From Archangium sp. (GTDB taxonomy: Bacteria; Myxococcota; Myxococcia; Myxococcales; Myxococcaceae), in NCBI GenBank assembly GCA_030681645.1, contig JAUXRX010000017.1, forward strand, positions 434,001 through 498,000: a DNA stretch of 64,000 nt, in the 5' to 3' direction. Positions 45,639 through 55,308 of this stretch are shown in pieces (position 1 is the first letter of the stretch; every line of letters begins with the position of its first letter). Both the position numbers and the translations under genes were made by a program. The notes below the pieces were generated by a model that did not search any database, had not been told where the DNA came from, and saw nothing but the letters and a program-made list of their open reading frames with translations.

Positions 45639-46931
45639 TCACTTCAGCCACCGCCCCGCGCGGACGATCACCCGCTCGGCCTTCTTCTTCGCCGAGCGCG
45701 GGCCGACGGAGACCGCCACCAGCCGCTCGGGAGCCAGCCACAGCCTCGCCACCCGCCGCAGCTCTGCCAGGGTGACCCGCTCCATCTCGGCCTTCTTCTG
45801 CGCGAACGTCTCGGCGGGCCGGTAGAGCTCGGTGCCGCCGAACCACCCGCACAGGTCCGCGGGCGAGTCCTGGAGGAAGTCGAGGTGCATGGCGAAGCGG
45901 GTCTTGGCGCGCCGAAGCTCTTCGCGGGTGATCTTTCCGGCGCGCAGGGTGCCCAGGGTGCGCAGCACCTCCTCGAAGACGGGGGCGAGGTTCTCGGGCG
46001 CCGACGCGCCATCGATCTCGAAGGTGCCCGCGTCGTGGAACGACTCGATCATCGCGCCCACCGAGTAGGCGAGCCCGCGCTTTTCCACGATGTTGTGCGG
46101 CAGCCGACTCGACAGCCCGTCGTCGAGCACGCGGCGCAACAACGACAGGCCCGCGGAGTCGGGGTGATCTTCGCGCACGGTGGGAAAGCTCAGGCGGAAC
46201 TCGACCTGCGCCTCGTCCAGGGTCACGTACTTGAAGCGTGGGCCGGTCGGCGCGAGCGGAATGGGCGGGGCCTCGTCGAGCCGAAGCCCCTGCGGCAGGT
46301 GCTTGAACGATCGCTTCGTGGCTTCCAGCACGCGGCGCCGCGTCACCGGGCCGGACACCGCCACCACGACGTTGCCGCCCACGTACGCGCGCTCGAAGTG
46401 CCGCCGCACCGCGCGCAGGGTCAGCCTCTTCACCGAATCGGTGGTGCCCGCGATCTTCATGGCCAGCGGGTGGCCCTGGTAGAGCACCCGCTTCGAGAGG
46501 TTGTCGACGTCGACGTCACGGCCGCGCTCGTCGACCTCGTCGAGCATCTCCTCGAGAATGATCCGCTTTTCCGTCTCGAGGTGCCCGAGGCGGGGCCGGG
46601 TCAGCATCTCGCCCAGCACCGAGAGCAGCTGCTCGAGCCCATCGACGTGCGCGGGTGAATAGAAGTAGCTCGAGTCGCGCATGGTGACGCCGTTCAGGTT
46701 GCCGCCCACGCCCTCGACCACGGCGTTCATGCGCACCGAGTCGGGGTAGCTCTTGCTGCCGCGGAAGAAGAGGTGCTCGAGCAGGTGGCTCACCCCGTTG
46801 CTGCCGTCGTCTTCATGGCGGCTGCCCACGCGCACGTAGACCGCGCACATGAGGCTGTGGAGGTGGGGGGTCTCGATGGTGACGACGGTGAGCCCCGAGG
46901 GGAGCACGTCTCTGAACACGGAGAAGCTCAC
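45639..46931 (-). CDS. M16-family zinc peptidase
   Basis: 430 residues, a single-chain processing-peptidase-like protein. The inverted zinc motif HLLEH is at residues 49-53 (GVSHLLEHLFFRGS), with the distal ligand Glu about 75 residues later in IILEEMLDEVDE, the correct spacing. The C-terminal inactive-domain half (VSGPVTRRRVLEATKRSFKH and following) is present. No signal peptide, so probably cytoplasmic. It starts at GTG 46931, overlapping the stop of the histidine kinase gene (GTGA), which couples their translation. Confidence 0.92.
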   Translation of the reverse strand: MSFSVFRDVLPSGLTVVTIETPHLHSLMCAVYVRVGSRHEDDGSNGVSHLLEHLFFRGSKSYPDSVRMNAVVEGVGGNLNGVTMRDSSYFYSPAHVDGLEQLLSVLGEMLTRPRLGHLETEKRIILEEMLDEVDERGRDVDVDNLSKRVLYQGHPLAMKIAGTTDSVKRLTLRAVRRHFERAYVGGNVVVAVSGPVTRRRVLEATKRSFKHLPQGLRLDEAPPIPLAPTGPRFKYVTLDEAQVEFRLSFPTVREDHPDSAGLSLLRRVLDDGLSSRLPHNIVEKRGLAYSVGAMIESFHDAGTFEIDGASAPENLAPVFEEVLRTLGTLRAGKITREELRRAKTRFAMHLDFLQDSPADLCGWFGGTELYRPAETFAQKKAEMERVTLAELRRVARLWLAPERLVAVSVGPRSAKKKAERVIVRAGRWLK

Positions 46932-48469
46932 GCTGATGGAAACTCCAGGAGGAAGGTGGTGCCGCGGCTGGGGGCGCTGTCGACGTCGATGCGCCCACCG
47001 TGGGCCTCGACGATCTGCCGCGAGAGCGAGAGACCCAGGCCCGTGCCGCCGGGCTTGGTGGTGAAGAAGGGCTCGAAGAGCTTCTCGCGCGCCTCGGGTG
47101 AGATGCCCGAGCCGGTGTCGCTCACCCGCACGTCGATGAGCGAGCCCGAGGTGCCGGCGCGAACGGTGAGGGTGCCGCCCGCGGCCATGGCCTCGCGCGC
47201 GTTGCGAATGAGGTTCAGGAACACCTGGCGCAGCTGCCCCTCGTCGGCCGAGACGGGCAGGGCGGTCTCGGGCAGCTCAGCGACGATCTTCACGCCGGCA
47301 CGATCCAGTTCCTCGCGCGCGAAGCCCAGGACCTCTTCGAGGAGCTTCTTGAGGTCCTCCGGGCGCTTGGCCGGCGTGGGGAGCCGCGCGAGGCGCAGGT
47401 AGTCTTCGGTGATCTCGGTGAGCCGGTCGACCTCGCGCATCACCGAGGCGAGCAGGTCGCGCGCTTCCTTCGCCTCGGCGGCGGTCTCGAAGCGGCTCTC
47501 GCCCAGCTGGTCCTGCAGCATCTCGACGTTGAGGCCGATCGACGAGAGCGGGTTGCGGATCTCGTGGGCCACCTGCGCGGACACCCGGCCCACCGCGGCC
47601 AGGCGCTCGGCGCGGATCAGCTCCTGTTGTTTCTGCTGCAGCTGGGCCTCGCGTTCCTTGAGCGCCTTCGCCATGGCGTCGAACTCGCGCGCGAGCACGG
47701 CGATCTCGTCTTCGCCCTCGACGCCGATCTTCGCCTCGTAGTCGCCCTGCCGAATTCGCGAGACACCTTCGATCAGCGTTCGCACCGGCCGGAGACTCCG
47801 CGCCGCCAGCCCCGTCGCGAGCAGGCCCACGCCGATCGCCACCACCGGCAGCAAGATGATCGCCACGCCGGTGCGGCGCTCGCGCTCCTGCGTGATGCGC
47901 ACCCGCTCGTGAATGCGCGCCTCGAGCGAGCCGTGCAACAGGCGGATGGTCGACGACAGCGAGTTCTCCATCTGCTGCAGGCGATCGAGCGCGGCGTTGG
48001 CCTTGTCCCAATCGGGGTTGGGCGACTCGAGCAGCTGGAAGGCCTGGTCGGCCACCTGCTCGTACTCGGCGAAGCGCACCTTGAGCTCGTCGAACTTCTT
48101 CGCCACGTCGGTGACGAAGGGCTTCTCGGCCTCGGGCGCGAACTCGAGCACCTTGGTGGCGGTGTCCTTCCCCGACTGGAGCCGCCCCGCCATCAGCCCC
48201 GGAAAATAGAGGCGCGCCAGGCGGATGAGGGCCTTCCGCGTCTCGACGCTCTTCTCGTCGCGCAGGCGCTCGGTGTCCTTCGCCTGGTTGCCCTGGAACG
48301 TCTCGATGGCGGCGACGGTCTGAGAGAGACCCAGGTAGCCCTCGGAAACGAGCCGGATTTCCACCTGGTTCTGGCGCAGGGTGAGCACGGAGAAACCCGA
48401 CACGCCTCCGAAGGTGACGAGCACCACGGCGTAGCCAAGGAAGATGCGGGTGGTGAGGGACAGCTTCAC
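46928..48469 (-). CDS. Sensor histidine kinase (HAMP, HisKA, HATPase)
   Basis: 513 residues. Transmembrane helix at about 9-29, a helical periplasmic sensor (about 30-200), a second helix at about 202-223 and a HAMP linker (SLRPVRTLIEGVSRIRQGDY). A coiled coil leads to the HisKA box AHEIRNPLSSIGLNVEMLQD (phosphorylated His302). The ATP-binding domain has NLIRNAREAM (N box), VSDTGSGISPE (G1) and TTKPGGTGLGLSLSRQIVEA (G2). No response regulator is adjacent; the partner is elsewhere. It is divergent from the PEGA protein gene. Confidence 0.93.
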   Translation of the reverse strand: MKLSLTTRIFLGYAVVLVTFGGVSGFSVLTLRQNQVEIRLVSEGYLGLSQTVAAIETFQGNQAKDTERLRDEKSVETRKALIRLARLYFPGLMAGRLQSGKDTATKVLEFAPEAEKPFVTDVAKKFDELKVRFAEYEQVADQAFQLLESPNPDWDKANAALDRLQQMENSLSSTIRLLHGSLEARIHERVRITQERERRTGVAIILLPVVAIGVGLLATGLAARSLRPVRTLIEGVSRIRQGDYEAKIGVEGEDEIAVLAREFDAMAKALKEREAQLQQKQQELIRAERLAAVGRVSAQVAHEIRNPLSSIGLNVEMLQDQLGESRFETAAEAKEARDLLASVMREVDRLTEITEDYLRLARLPTPAKRPEDLKKLLEEVLGFAREELDRAGVKIVAELPETALPVSADEGQLRQVFLNLIRNAREAMAAGGTLTVRAGTSGSLIDVRVSDTGSGISPEAREKLFEPFFTTKPGGTGLGLSLSRQIVEAHGGRIDVDSAPSRGTTFLLEFPSA

Positions 48470-48549
48470 GTGGAGGTAGATTGACCGCGAACGGTGGGAA
48501 ACACTAAGGTGCCGCGGCTAACCGTTTGTTTTATCAGCCAAAACCAATC

Positions 48550-49962
48550 ATGTCCCGTCTCATTCCCCTGATGTGCGTGGCTGTCGCCGTTTCGGCCCAT
48601 GCGCAGAAGTCGCGTCTCGTGGTGGTGCCCTTCGCTGTTGGCGACGGAGCGAGCGAGACCGCCTCGGCCAAGTTCAACGCGCTCGTCCTCGACGAGCTCA
48701 AGTCGCGCGGTGACACGATCGAGCTCGTGACGCCGCCGGTGGTCAAGCCTGCGCCTCCGCCTGAGAAACCCGGGGTCGCGAAGCGCGGCCCGAGCCCCGA
48801 GGCCGTGAGCGCGCTCGAGGCAGGGAAGAAGGCGTTCGATGATCTGCGCTTCGAAGACGCGGTCGCGAACCTGAGGAAGGGCATCGCGGGGATGCTCAGC
48901 GATCCCGCCACCGCCGACTACGAGGGAGTGACCGACGCGTACGTGAAGCTCGCCGCCGCCGCGTTCCGCATGGGGGAAGAGAAGGAAGCGAAGAACGCGC
49001 TGATCGAGTTCGCGCGCTTCGCCCCGAACTACGAGCTGTCCGCGGGCTTTCCGCCGATCTTCCAGCGCGAGTTCGACAAGGCCAAGAAGCGCCTCGACAA
49101 GCAGCCCAAGGGCACGGTGTCGATCGAAGGGCCGTCGGGTTCGACCGCGTTCCTCGACGGGCGCGACCTGGGCATGGTGCCGGTGCTCGACGAGATCGTG
49201 CCCGGCGGCACCCACTACGTGAAGGTGGAAGGCACGAAGGGCGAGAAGTTCGGCCAGACCATCAACGTGACCAACACCCTGGTGAAGGTGAAGGCCAGCT
49301 TCGGCGGGCCCTCCGAGCGCGGGCCGGTCGTCGCCGCGAAGCCGGTGCTCGTCGACCCCGCCATCGCCTCGTCGGTCGACAACGGCACGTCGACCCGCCT
49401 CAACGCGTACCTGAAGGCGGTCAACGCCGACTGGGCGCTGGTCGGCTACGTGTACAAGACGAGCGACAGCCAGCTCACCGCGGGCACGGCGCTGTACGCG
49501 GCGCGGCGGCAGGTGTTCCTGGCGCTGACGCCGGTCTCGTTCGACACCGACGTGCTCACCGCCAACACCGAGGCCTTCAAGCTGGGCGAGGAGATCGTCA
49601 AGCGGCTGGTCTCGTTCGGCACCGTCGCCTCGCTGCCGCTCAACCTCGCCACGCGGCCGGCGCGCGGGGGAACCACGCTGGCGATGAACGACACGCCCAC
49701 CAACCCCGACGAGATCGAGACCGCCGGCCCGAAGTCGAAGAAGGTCGTGCTGGTGCCGCAGAAGAAGGTCGAGGAGCAGCCGCCCCCCGACATGGGCGAG
49801 AAGCCGCCTGAAGACACGAAGCCCGAGGTGAAGAGTGGCGTGCCCGTCTGGGTGTGGGTCGTCACTGGGGTCGCGGTCGCCGCAGGCGCGGGCGTCGGCG
49901 GCTACTTCGGAATCACCGCCTTGACCAAGCCAGTGACGGGCACCGTCACGGCGACCTGGTGA
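48550..49962 (+). CDS. PEGA-domain envelope protein with C-terminal membrane anchor
   Basis: 470 residues from ATG 48550. Signal peptide MSRLIPLMCVAVAVSAHAQK. A TPR-like helical region (about 85-165; KKAFDDLRFEDAVANLRKGI) is followed by a PEGA-type beta domain (KGTVSIEGPSGSTAFLDGRD...VPGGTHYVKVEG). A Pro/Glu/Lys linker leads to one transmembrane helix near the end (VWVWVVTGVAVAAGAGVGGY). PEGA modules bind surface glycans or act in surface adhesion in myxobacteria. It is followed at 8 bases by the Kelch lipoprotein gene. Confidence 0.82.
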   Translation: MSRLIPLMCVAVAVSAHAQKSRLVVVPFAVGDGASETASAKFNALVLDELKSRGDTIELVTPPVVKPAPPPEKPGVAKRGPSPEAVSALEAGKKAFDDLRFEDAVANLRKGIAGMLSDPATADYEGVTDAYVKLAAAAFRMGEEKEAKNALIEFARFAPNYELSAGFPPIFQREFDKAKKRLDKQPKGTVSIEGPSGSTAFLDGRDLGMVPVLDEIVPGGTHYVKVEGTKGEKFGQTINVTNTLVKVKASFGGPSERGPVVAAKPVLVDPAIASSVDNGTSTRLNAYLKAVNADWALVGYVYKTSDSQLTAGTALYAARRQVFLALTPVSFDTDVLTANTEAFKLGEEIVKRLVSFGTVASLPLNLATRPARGGTTLAMNDTPTNPDEIETAGPKSKKVVLVPQKKVEEQPPPDMGEKPPEDTKPEVKSGVPVWVWVVTGVAVAAGAGVGGYFGITALTKPVTGTVTATW

Positions 49963-49970
49963 GATCGAAC

Positions 49971-51584
49971 ATGAAGCGATTGCTGTTGAGCGCGCTGGTG
50001 GCGTTGGGTTCCTTTGGGTGCGCGCCCAAAGAGGTGAAGTACAGCCTCAACATCGTCACGCAGAGCTGTGACCCGTCGGCCAACCCGTTCGAGGGCGTGC
50101 AGTTTCTCCGGGTGCGCGTGACGGGCGAGGAGGCCGACGGCGGGGTGATGGAGCCGAAGACCGAGATCTCCGGCAGCAACCCTGCGACGCGAGAACTGAA
50201 GATCCCCGAGATTCCGGCTGGGCCCGTGCGGGTGGTCGAGGTGCGAGCCTACGACGGCGATCCGAACGCCGGGGCGCGGGTGGTGTCGATGGGCAAGACC
50301 CTTCCATTCGCCGTTCCGGACGTCGTCCCCGAAGACCTGGCGGGCGAACCGATCCGCCTGAACGTGATCCTGCGCAAGGTGAACACGTTCGCGCCGATCG
50401 TCTCGGCCGCCGCGCCGACGCAGTGCCAGCAGCTGCGCGTGCCGCGCGCGGGTCACAGCGCGACCGTGCTCAAGAACGGGAAGGTCTTCATCGCGGGCGG
50501 CTTCAACCTGAAGCCCGGGTTGCCTGAGAAGAAAGCGCTCGCGGACACCGAGGTGTTCAACCCGGCCACGGGAGCGTTCGAGCTGACCAAGTCGTTGTCG
50601 ATCACCGCGCAGGGGGCGGTGTACGAGCTGCCGCGCGCGTACCACGCGGCGATCCGGCTCCCCAGCGGGCAGGTGATGGTGTGGGGCGGCGAGGTCTACA
50701 GCAACGGCGCCAACAACACGGTCAGCCCGATCGCGTCGATCCTCTTCTACGACACCGACGTCGATGACTTCGGCGCGGTGGGCCCGCGCGTGCCAGCGGC
50801 GATCAACCGCTCGCGGCACCAGGCGGCCATCGACGCGAACGGCAAGGTGCTGATCGTCGGAGGCATCACCCGGAAGAGCTCGATCGTGCCGGTGGACGAG
50901 GTCGAGTGGCTCGACCCCGCGACCAACCTCTACAAGATCGTCGACGGCGTCACGCTGCCCCGGCTCGACGCGACGGTGATGCCGGTGAAGAAGGGCGAGT
51001 ACGTCGCGGTCGTCGGCGGCACGGACGGCGCCACGGTGAAGAACGACATCACCTTCTTCAAGTTCAACGGGACCACCTTCGCCAAGCAGTCGACCTCGAT
51101 GCCTCCGGCGCTGGCGGGCGCGGGCCGGCGCGGGGCCGCGGGCGCGCTCATTCGTGACTCGGCGGACCTGGTGGTGCTGGGGGGCTATTCCGATCCGACG
51201 CTGGTTCGTCCGGTCGCGTCTTCCGAGGTGCTCAACGCCGCGGCCGCGACCGTGGCCCCGGGGCCCGACATCCGCACGGCGCGCGGTGACGTCTGTGCGG
51301 TGACGATGGGTGACGGCACGGTGCTGGCGCTCGGTGGACGCACGTCTGACTCAGGCGGGCCTCCCCGGTCCGATGCCACCGCGGTGCTGATCACCGCGGC
51401 GAGCTCGGGCGGTGTCACCAGCATCGGCGCGCCGAACCTGCCCAAGGCCCGCTACAGCCACACCTGCACCACGCTGCTCGACGGCACGGTGCTGGTGACG
51501 GGCGGCATCAACGAGCTGGTGGATGGATCGATCGAGATCCTCCAGGACGCGTACATCTACACGCCCACGCCGCCGGCGGACTGA
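49971..51584 (+). CDS. Kelch-repeat lipoprotein
   Basis: 537 residues. MKRLLLSALVALGSFGCAPK has a lipobox (SFGC). An N-terminal domain (about 25-150) is followed by about six Kelch-type repeats with the double-Gly strand and the R-x-x-H-x-A/A-x-L spacing: RAGHSATVLKNGKVFIAGGF, RAYHAAIRLPSGQVMVWGGE, RSRHQAAIDANGKVLIVGGI, KARYSHTCTTLLDGTVLVTG. It forms a beta-propeller on the outer surface or periplasmic face. Co-transcribed with the PEGA gene. Binding partner unknown. Confidence 0.88.
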   Translation: MKRLLLSALVALGSFGCAPKEVKYSLNIVTQSCDPSANPFEGVQFLRVRVTGEEADGGVMEPKTEISGSNPATRELKIPEIPAGPVRVVEVRAYDGDPNAGARVVSMGKTLPFAVPDVVPEDLAGEPIRLNVILRKVNTFAPIVSAAAPTQCQQLRVPRAGHSATVLKNGKVFIAGGFNLKPGLPEKKALADTEVFNPATGAFELTKSLSITAQGAVYELPRAYHAAIRLPSGQVMVWGGEVYSNGANNTVSPIASILFYDTDVDDFGAVGPRVPAAINRSRHQAAIDANGKVLIVGGITRKSSIVPVDEVEWLDPATNLYKIVDGVTLPRLDATVMPVKKGEYVAVVGGTDGATVKNDITFFKFNGTTFAKQSTSMPPALAGAGRRGAAGALIRDSADLVVLGGYSDPTLVRPVASSEVLNAAAATVAPGPDIRTARGDVCAVTMGDGTVLALGGRTSDSGGPPRSDATAVLITAASSGGVTSIGAPNLPKARYSHTCTTLLDGTVLVTGGINELVDGSIEILQDAYIYTPTPPAD

Positions 51585-51625
51585 AGCCCTCGCTGGGGGA
51601 AGTGAGACGAGCGACGTCAGACTGA

Positions 51626-52252
51626 TCAGCGGAACAGGGCCTTGAGCGGAAACTCGAAGCCCGCGAGCGAGGAAGTGAAAAGCACGTCTGTCGCGCGTTC
51701 CGACTTCCACTTGCCTCGGCCGCGCGTGAGCACGGTGACCACGCGGGCGCGCGGATCCACGATCCAGTATTCTGGAACGCCGGCACGCAGGTAGAGATCG
51801 CGCTTCCACACCAGGTCTCGCCGGGCAGTACCGGGAGAAAGCACCTCGACGATCAGTGCTGGGACGCCAACGATCGCGGCAGGCGTGACGCGTGCCTTGC
51901 CTCCATGAAGAACGACGAAGAGATCGGGCTCGACCACATCTTCCACGGTCAACCGGAGTCCTGTTGGAGCCTGAAAGACCTCTCCCTTTCCGGACACATC
52001 CAGGAAAGTGAAGAGCGCCGCATGCAGGCGTCCAACCAGGCGCTGATGCTCCGGCGTCGGTGCTGGTGACACGTGGAGTTCCCCTCCGATCAGCTCGCAG
52101 AGCCCCTGCTCCGGAGCCTCCCGGACCCAGTCTCGCCAAGTCAGTCGGTATGAAGCTGGAATCTGCGTCTGCACGTCCACAACGTAACGCGAAGTCGTGG
52201 CGACCGGAATGGACGCGCGGCCCATCCGTTGCGCCTGGAGAGGCCGAGTCAT
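51626..52252 (-). CDS. Uma2-family (DUF820) restriction-endonuclease-like protein
   Basis: 208 residues. RLTWRDWVREAPEQGLCELI with GGELHVSPAPTPEHQRLVGR leads to VEPDLFVVLHGGKARVTPAA, IVGVPALIVEVLSPGTARRD and WKRDLYLRAGVPEYWIVDPR. This is the Uma2 signature with the PD-(D/E)xK-type core: D in PDLFV, E-V-L-SP and K in KRDLY. Uma2 proteins are widespread single-domain nuclease-like proteins of unknown biological role, common in cyanobacteria and some myxobacteria. The start at ATG 52252 has GAGG upstream, but the first about 25 residues are not conserved in the family, so a start nearer GTG 52180 is possible. Confidence 0.87.
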   Translation of the reverse strand: MTRPLQAQRMGRASIPVATTSRYVVDVQTQIPASYRLTWRDWVREAPEQGLCELIGGELHVSPAPTPEHQRLVGRLHAALFTFLDVSGKGEVFQAPTGLRLTVEDVVEPDLFVVLHGGKARVTPAAIVGVPALIVEVLSPGTARRDLVWKRDLYLRAGVPEYWIVDPRARVVTVLTRGRGKWKSERATDVLFTSSLAGFEFPLKALFR

Positions 52253-52259
52253 CGAGGCC

Positions 52260-55200
52260 TCAGTGCCGGACGAGCTTGCGCAGCCACTCCTCGAACTCGA
52301 CCGGGGAAGGGACGCGGCGCGGGCCGCGATCGACGGGCGGGGTCACGGCGCTGAGCGGCTGAGTCGGCTTGAGCGGGAAGTCGTCGTACGCGCCCGAGCC
52401 ATCACCATCGACGAGGATCGCGTTCGTCACACCCCACGCGCGGCTCCCTGACGGGGTGCAGATGCCGCCCGAGCAGCTCACGCCGTCCCACGCCATCGGG
52501 GCCAGCGTCCGGCTCGCCGCCGACGCGCGCACCATCGCCACGAACCAGGTGTCGGTGGTCGGTGTCACCCGGAACGTCTCGCGCACGTGCACGCGCCGCG
52601 CGTTGAAGCCGTTGAGCCCCGGCACCGCCTCGAGCGGCAGCATCGTCGGAACGTACGTCTTCCTCAGCGCCGCCTGGGCCGGGAGCAGGGTGTTGTTCTC
52701 CTCACCATTGAGCGCGCCGCGACCGGGCGCGTGCGTGTGCACCTCGATCGAGTCGAACTGCATCCATTCCGGCGCCTGCACGTCGACCGTCAGCTCGATC
52801 TCGCCGCCGCCGATCACCGTGTCGCCCACCTCGAACGTGGGCCCCGCCGGCACGCCGCTCTCGACCCTGCGCGCGCTCAGGGTGATGAACGGACCGCTCG
52901 AGAACGTGGCCTTGCGCTGCTTCATCGCCTGGATGAACGCCCCCGAGGTCCACTGGCTCGGCTGATCCACTCCGACCTTGAGCCACGTGCGCCCGTACCC
53001 GCCCACCACGTTGAACGTGTAGTGCGTATCTGACACGCCGGTGCCGACCTTGAGCCAGCCGCGCGACATGAAGGTCATCCAGTCGTTGAGCACGGCGACG
53101 TCGGGGCTGGTGCCGTTCATGATCTCCAGCGCGTCGTAGTTGTTGTCGTAGAGCTTCGTGTCGAGCGCCGTCGCGTCGGGCGCGGCCTCCTGGCGGAAGT
53201 CGACGGGGTTGGCGTGACTGGCGCCCGTCTCGGAGTCGATCTTCATCATCGTCAGCGCGCCGCCCGGTGAGCCCCGCGGGTGATTCATCTGAATGACCGC
53301 TTCGGGGTCCGCCGCGCGAATGCCGGCGTACATCTGGCCCAGGCGCAGGCTCGGGCCGTCGCCTCCGGCCCACTCGAACGCGCCGCCGTTGAGGCTCTCC
53401 CGCCGCGTGAGGGGGAAGGTGTTGTGGTGGCCGTAGTCGAACGGGGTCACCTCGCACCCGATCATCGACGCCATCGACGAGCTCAGCTGCAGCTGCTCGA
53501 GGACCGGCGCGTAGTCGGTGATGTAGTCGTGGTCGGTCGACACCAGCACGTCGACGCCCTCGGCGGCGAAGCTCATCGCGCGCACGGAGTTGCTCACCGC
53601 GCTGTCCGGGCTCCCCATCGCGTGCACGTGCAGGTCGGCGCTCATCCACCCCGTGCTGTCGATGACCTGCGCCAGCGTCACCGGCACCGTTTGATCGGCC
53701 GTGCGCAGGTCGACCGCCTGCCCCAGCGCCGGGTAGGTGTCGGGGAAGGCCGAGTACTCCATGCCACGCGAGACGAGCACCTCGTACTGACCGGGAGGCA
53801 GCGGGATCACCGCTCGTCCATCGGCGCCGGCATGCACGATCGCCTGGAGGTCCGACGGCTGGTCTTCCACGTTCGCCCAGGGGCGGTAGTCGATGAGCTG
53901 GTGGGTGCACGGTGGGTTCGTGCAGCGCACCACCACCTTCGAGGTGAGCGGCCGATTGAACGGATCGGAGACCTGCACGGTGAGCAGGCGGCTGGCGCCC
54001 TTCTTCAGCGTGACGTTCGCCTCGCCGTTCGAAGGAACCGAGACAGGCGTGAGGGGCTCGATCGCCGAGCCCAGCGCCCCGACGCCCATGAGGTAGTTGC
54101 CCGGGCGCACGTCACCACGCGCGATGCCCTGCGCGTCGGCGATGAAGAGCGTCTGCATGCGGCCCGACTCAGCGTTCTTGAGGGTGACCCGGCCGCCGGG
54201 CAGGGGAGTGCCGTCGGCGTTCTGCGCGGTGACGGTGAGCCGCGACTTCGGAGCCGCGTCGAGCGAGAGCATCGCGCCGGTGATCTCTCCGAGATCCTTC
54301 CCCACGAAGAAGTCGCGCAGGAACGTGCGCTTGTCGCCGGGCAGCACCCCGAACGCGCCGGGCCTGCGGCTCGCGTTCGCGTCCATCCACGAGAGCAACC
54401 CGGCCTGGTTCTCTCCGTCGGCCAGCACCGCCGCGACGCCGGCCACGTAGAGCAGCGCGTTCGTCGCGGGCGTCTTCGAGTCGGCGAACTTGTAGGCGCG
54501 GTAGCCGTACGCCACCCCGTCGGCCTGGTAGCCGAACCACGAAGAAGGGTCGACGAGGCAGCCCTTCGCACCCAGCCCGTTGGTGCAGCCATCGGGGTTG
54601 AAGATCTCACTCACGCCGCCCTGCTCGACGATGTCTCCGACCTGCATGGAGATCGTGTCCTTGCCCTGGTTGCAGAACGCCGAGAGCACGCGCACGCGAC
54701 TCTCTCCGGGCGAGAGCACGTAGTAAGTGGTGACCAGGTACGGCATCGGCTCGTTGGGATCGCGCACCAGCTGCACGTTGCCCAGGAAGTCCGAGATGAC
54801 GTTCTTCACGTTCACGTAGTCGACGACCGCGTCCTCGCCGGTCGCGGCGATCACCGCGTAGCCGCCCTTGCTGCCGTCGTTGAGCACCTCGACCCTGGTG
54901 TGATTCACGGTGCGGCCGAAGGCGTAGACCAGCCCCATCTTCCCGAACTCGTCGCGGCCCGGAGTGCCGGGGCTGCGCTTCAGATCGGCGTCGATGATCG
55001 TGCCGCCGTACGGAATCGGAGCGATCAGGTGCGTCTGCTGCTGGATCACCACGCGCACCCGATCGTTCTCGAGCAGCAGGTCACCAATGCGGCCCTGCGC
55101 GTAGTTGCCGCCGATCAACTGCGAGGCCTCGGTGATGGTCGTCGCGGTCGCGCCGGTACCCACGTTCGAGAACTGATCGAGCGTGCTGAAGTCGACGTCG

Positions 55201-55289
55201 CAGCGCCCCGACGGCTCGGGCGGCTTGATGACCTGCTTCGGGGGACAAGCGGTGAGGAAGAGCACGAACGCGAGGGGGAGACGACGCAT
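52260..55289 (-). CDS. CehA/McbA-like PHP-domain lipoprotein
   Basis: 1009 residues. MRRLPLAFVLFLTACPPKQV has a lipobox (LTAC). A beta-rich N-terminal half with Ig-like segments (ADGRAVIPLPPGQYEVLVSR) precedes a PHP metallohydrolase domain starting about residue 550: DLHVHAMGSPDS (metal-binding His pair), STDHDYITD at about 580, and MNHPRGSPGGALTMM further on. These are three of the metal-ligand clusters of CehA/McbA-type PHP proteins. It is likely an exported phosphoesterase-like or other metal-dependent hydrolase. The stop is 7 bases before the Uma2 start. An upstream frame extension to 55472 is rejected. Confidence 0.85.
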   Translation of the reverse strand: MRRLPLAFVLFLTACPPKQVIKPPEPSGRCDVDFSTLDQFSNVGTGATATTITEASQLIGGNYAQGRIGDLLLENDRVRVVIQQQTHLIAPIPYGGTIIDADLKRSPGTPGRDEFGKMGLVYAFGRTVNHTRVEVLNDGSKGGYAVIAATGEDAVVDYVNVKNVISDFLGNVQLVRDPNEPMPYLVTTYYVLSPGESRVRVLSAFCNQGKDTISMQVGDIVEQGGVSEIFNPDGCTNGLGAKGCLVDPSSWFGYQADGVAYGYRAYKFADSKTPATNALLYVAGVAAVLADGENQAGLLSWMDANASRRPGAFGVLPGDKRTFLRDFFVGKDLGEITGAMLSLDAAPKSRLTVTAQNADGTPLPGGRVTLKNAESGRMQTLFIADAQGIARGDVRPGNYLMGVGALGSAIEPLTPVSVPSNGEANVTLKKGASRLLTVQVSDPFNRPLTSKVVVRCTNPPCTHQLIDYRPWANVEDQPSDLQAIVHAGADGRAVIPLPPGQYEVLVSRGMEYSAFPDTYPALGQAVDLRTADQTVPVTLAQVIDSTGWMSADLHVHAMGSPDSAVSNSVRAMSFAAEGVDVLVSTDHDYITDYAPVLEQLQLSSSMASMIGCEVTPFDYGHHNTFPLTRRESLNGGAFEWAGGDGPSLRLGQMYAGIRAADPEAVIQMNHPRGSPGGALTMMKIDSETGASHANPVDFRQEAAPDATALDTKLYDNNYDALEIMNGTSPDVAVLNDWMTFMSRGWLKVGTGVSDTHYTFNVVGGYGRTWLKVGVDQPSQWTSGAFIQAMKQRKATFSSGPFITLSARRVESGVPAGPTFEVGDTVIGGGEIELTVDVQAPEWMQFDSIEVHTHAPGRGALNGEENNTLLPAQAALRKTYVPTMLPLEAVPGLNGFNARRVHVRETFRVTPTTDTWFVAMVRASAASRTLAPMAWDGVSCSGGICTPSGSRAWGVTNAILVDGDGSGAYDDFPLKPTQPLSAVTPPVDRGPRRVPSPVEFEEWLRKLVRH

Positions 55290-55308
55290 GGGCGCGGTTC
55301 TTAGCCAT

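Noticed and set aside
53280..55304. 674-codon plus-strand frame across the PHP lipoprotein
   Set aside because: Antisense to a recognisable PHP protein; the composition is shadow-like.
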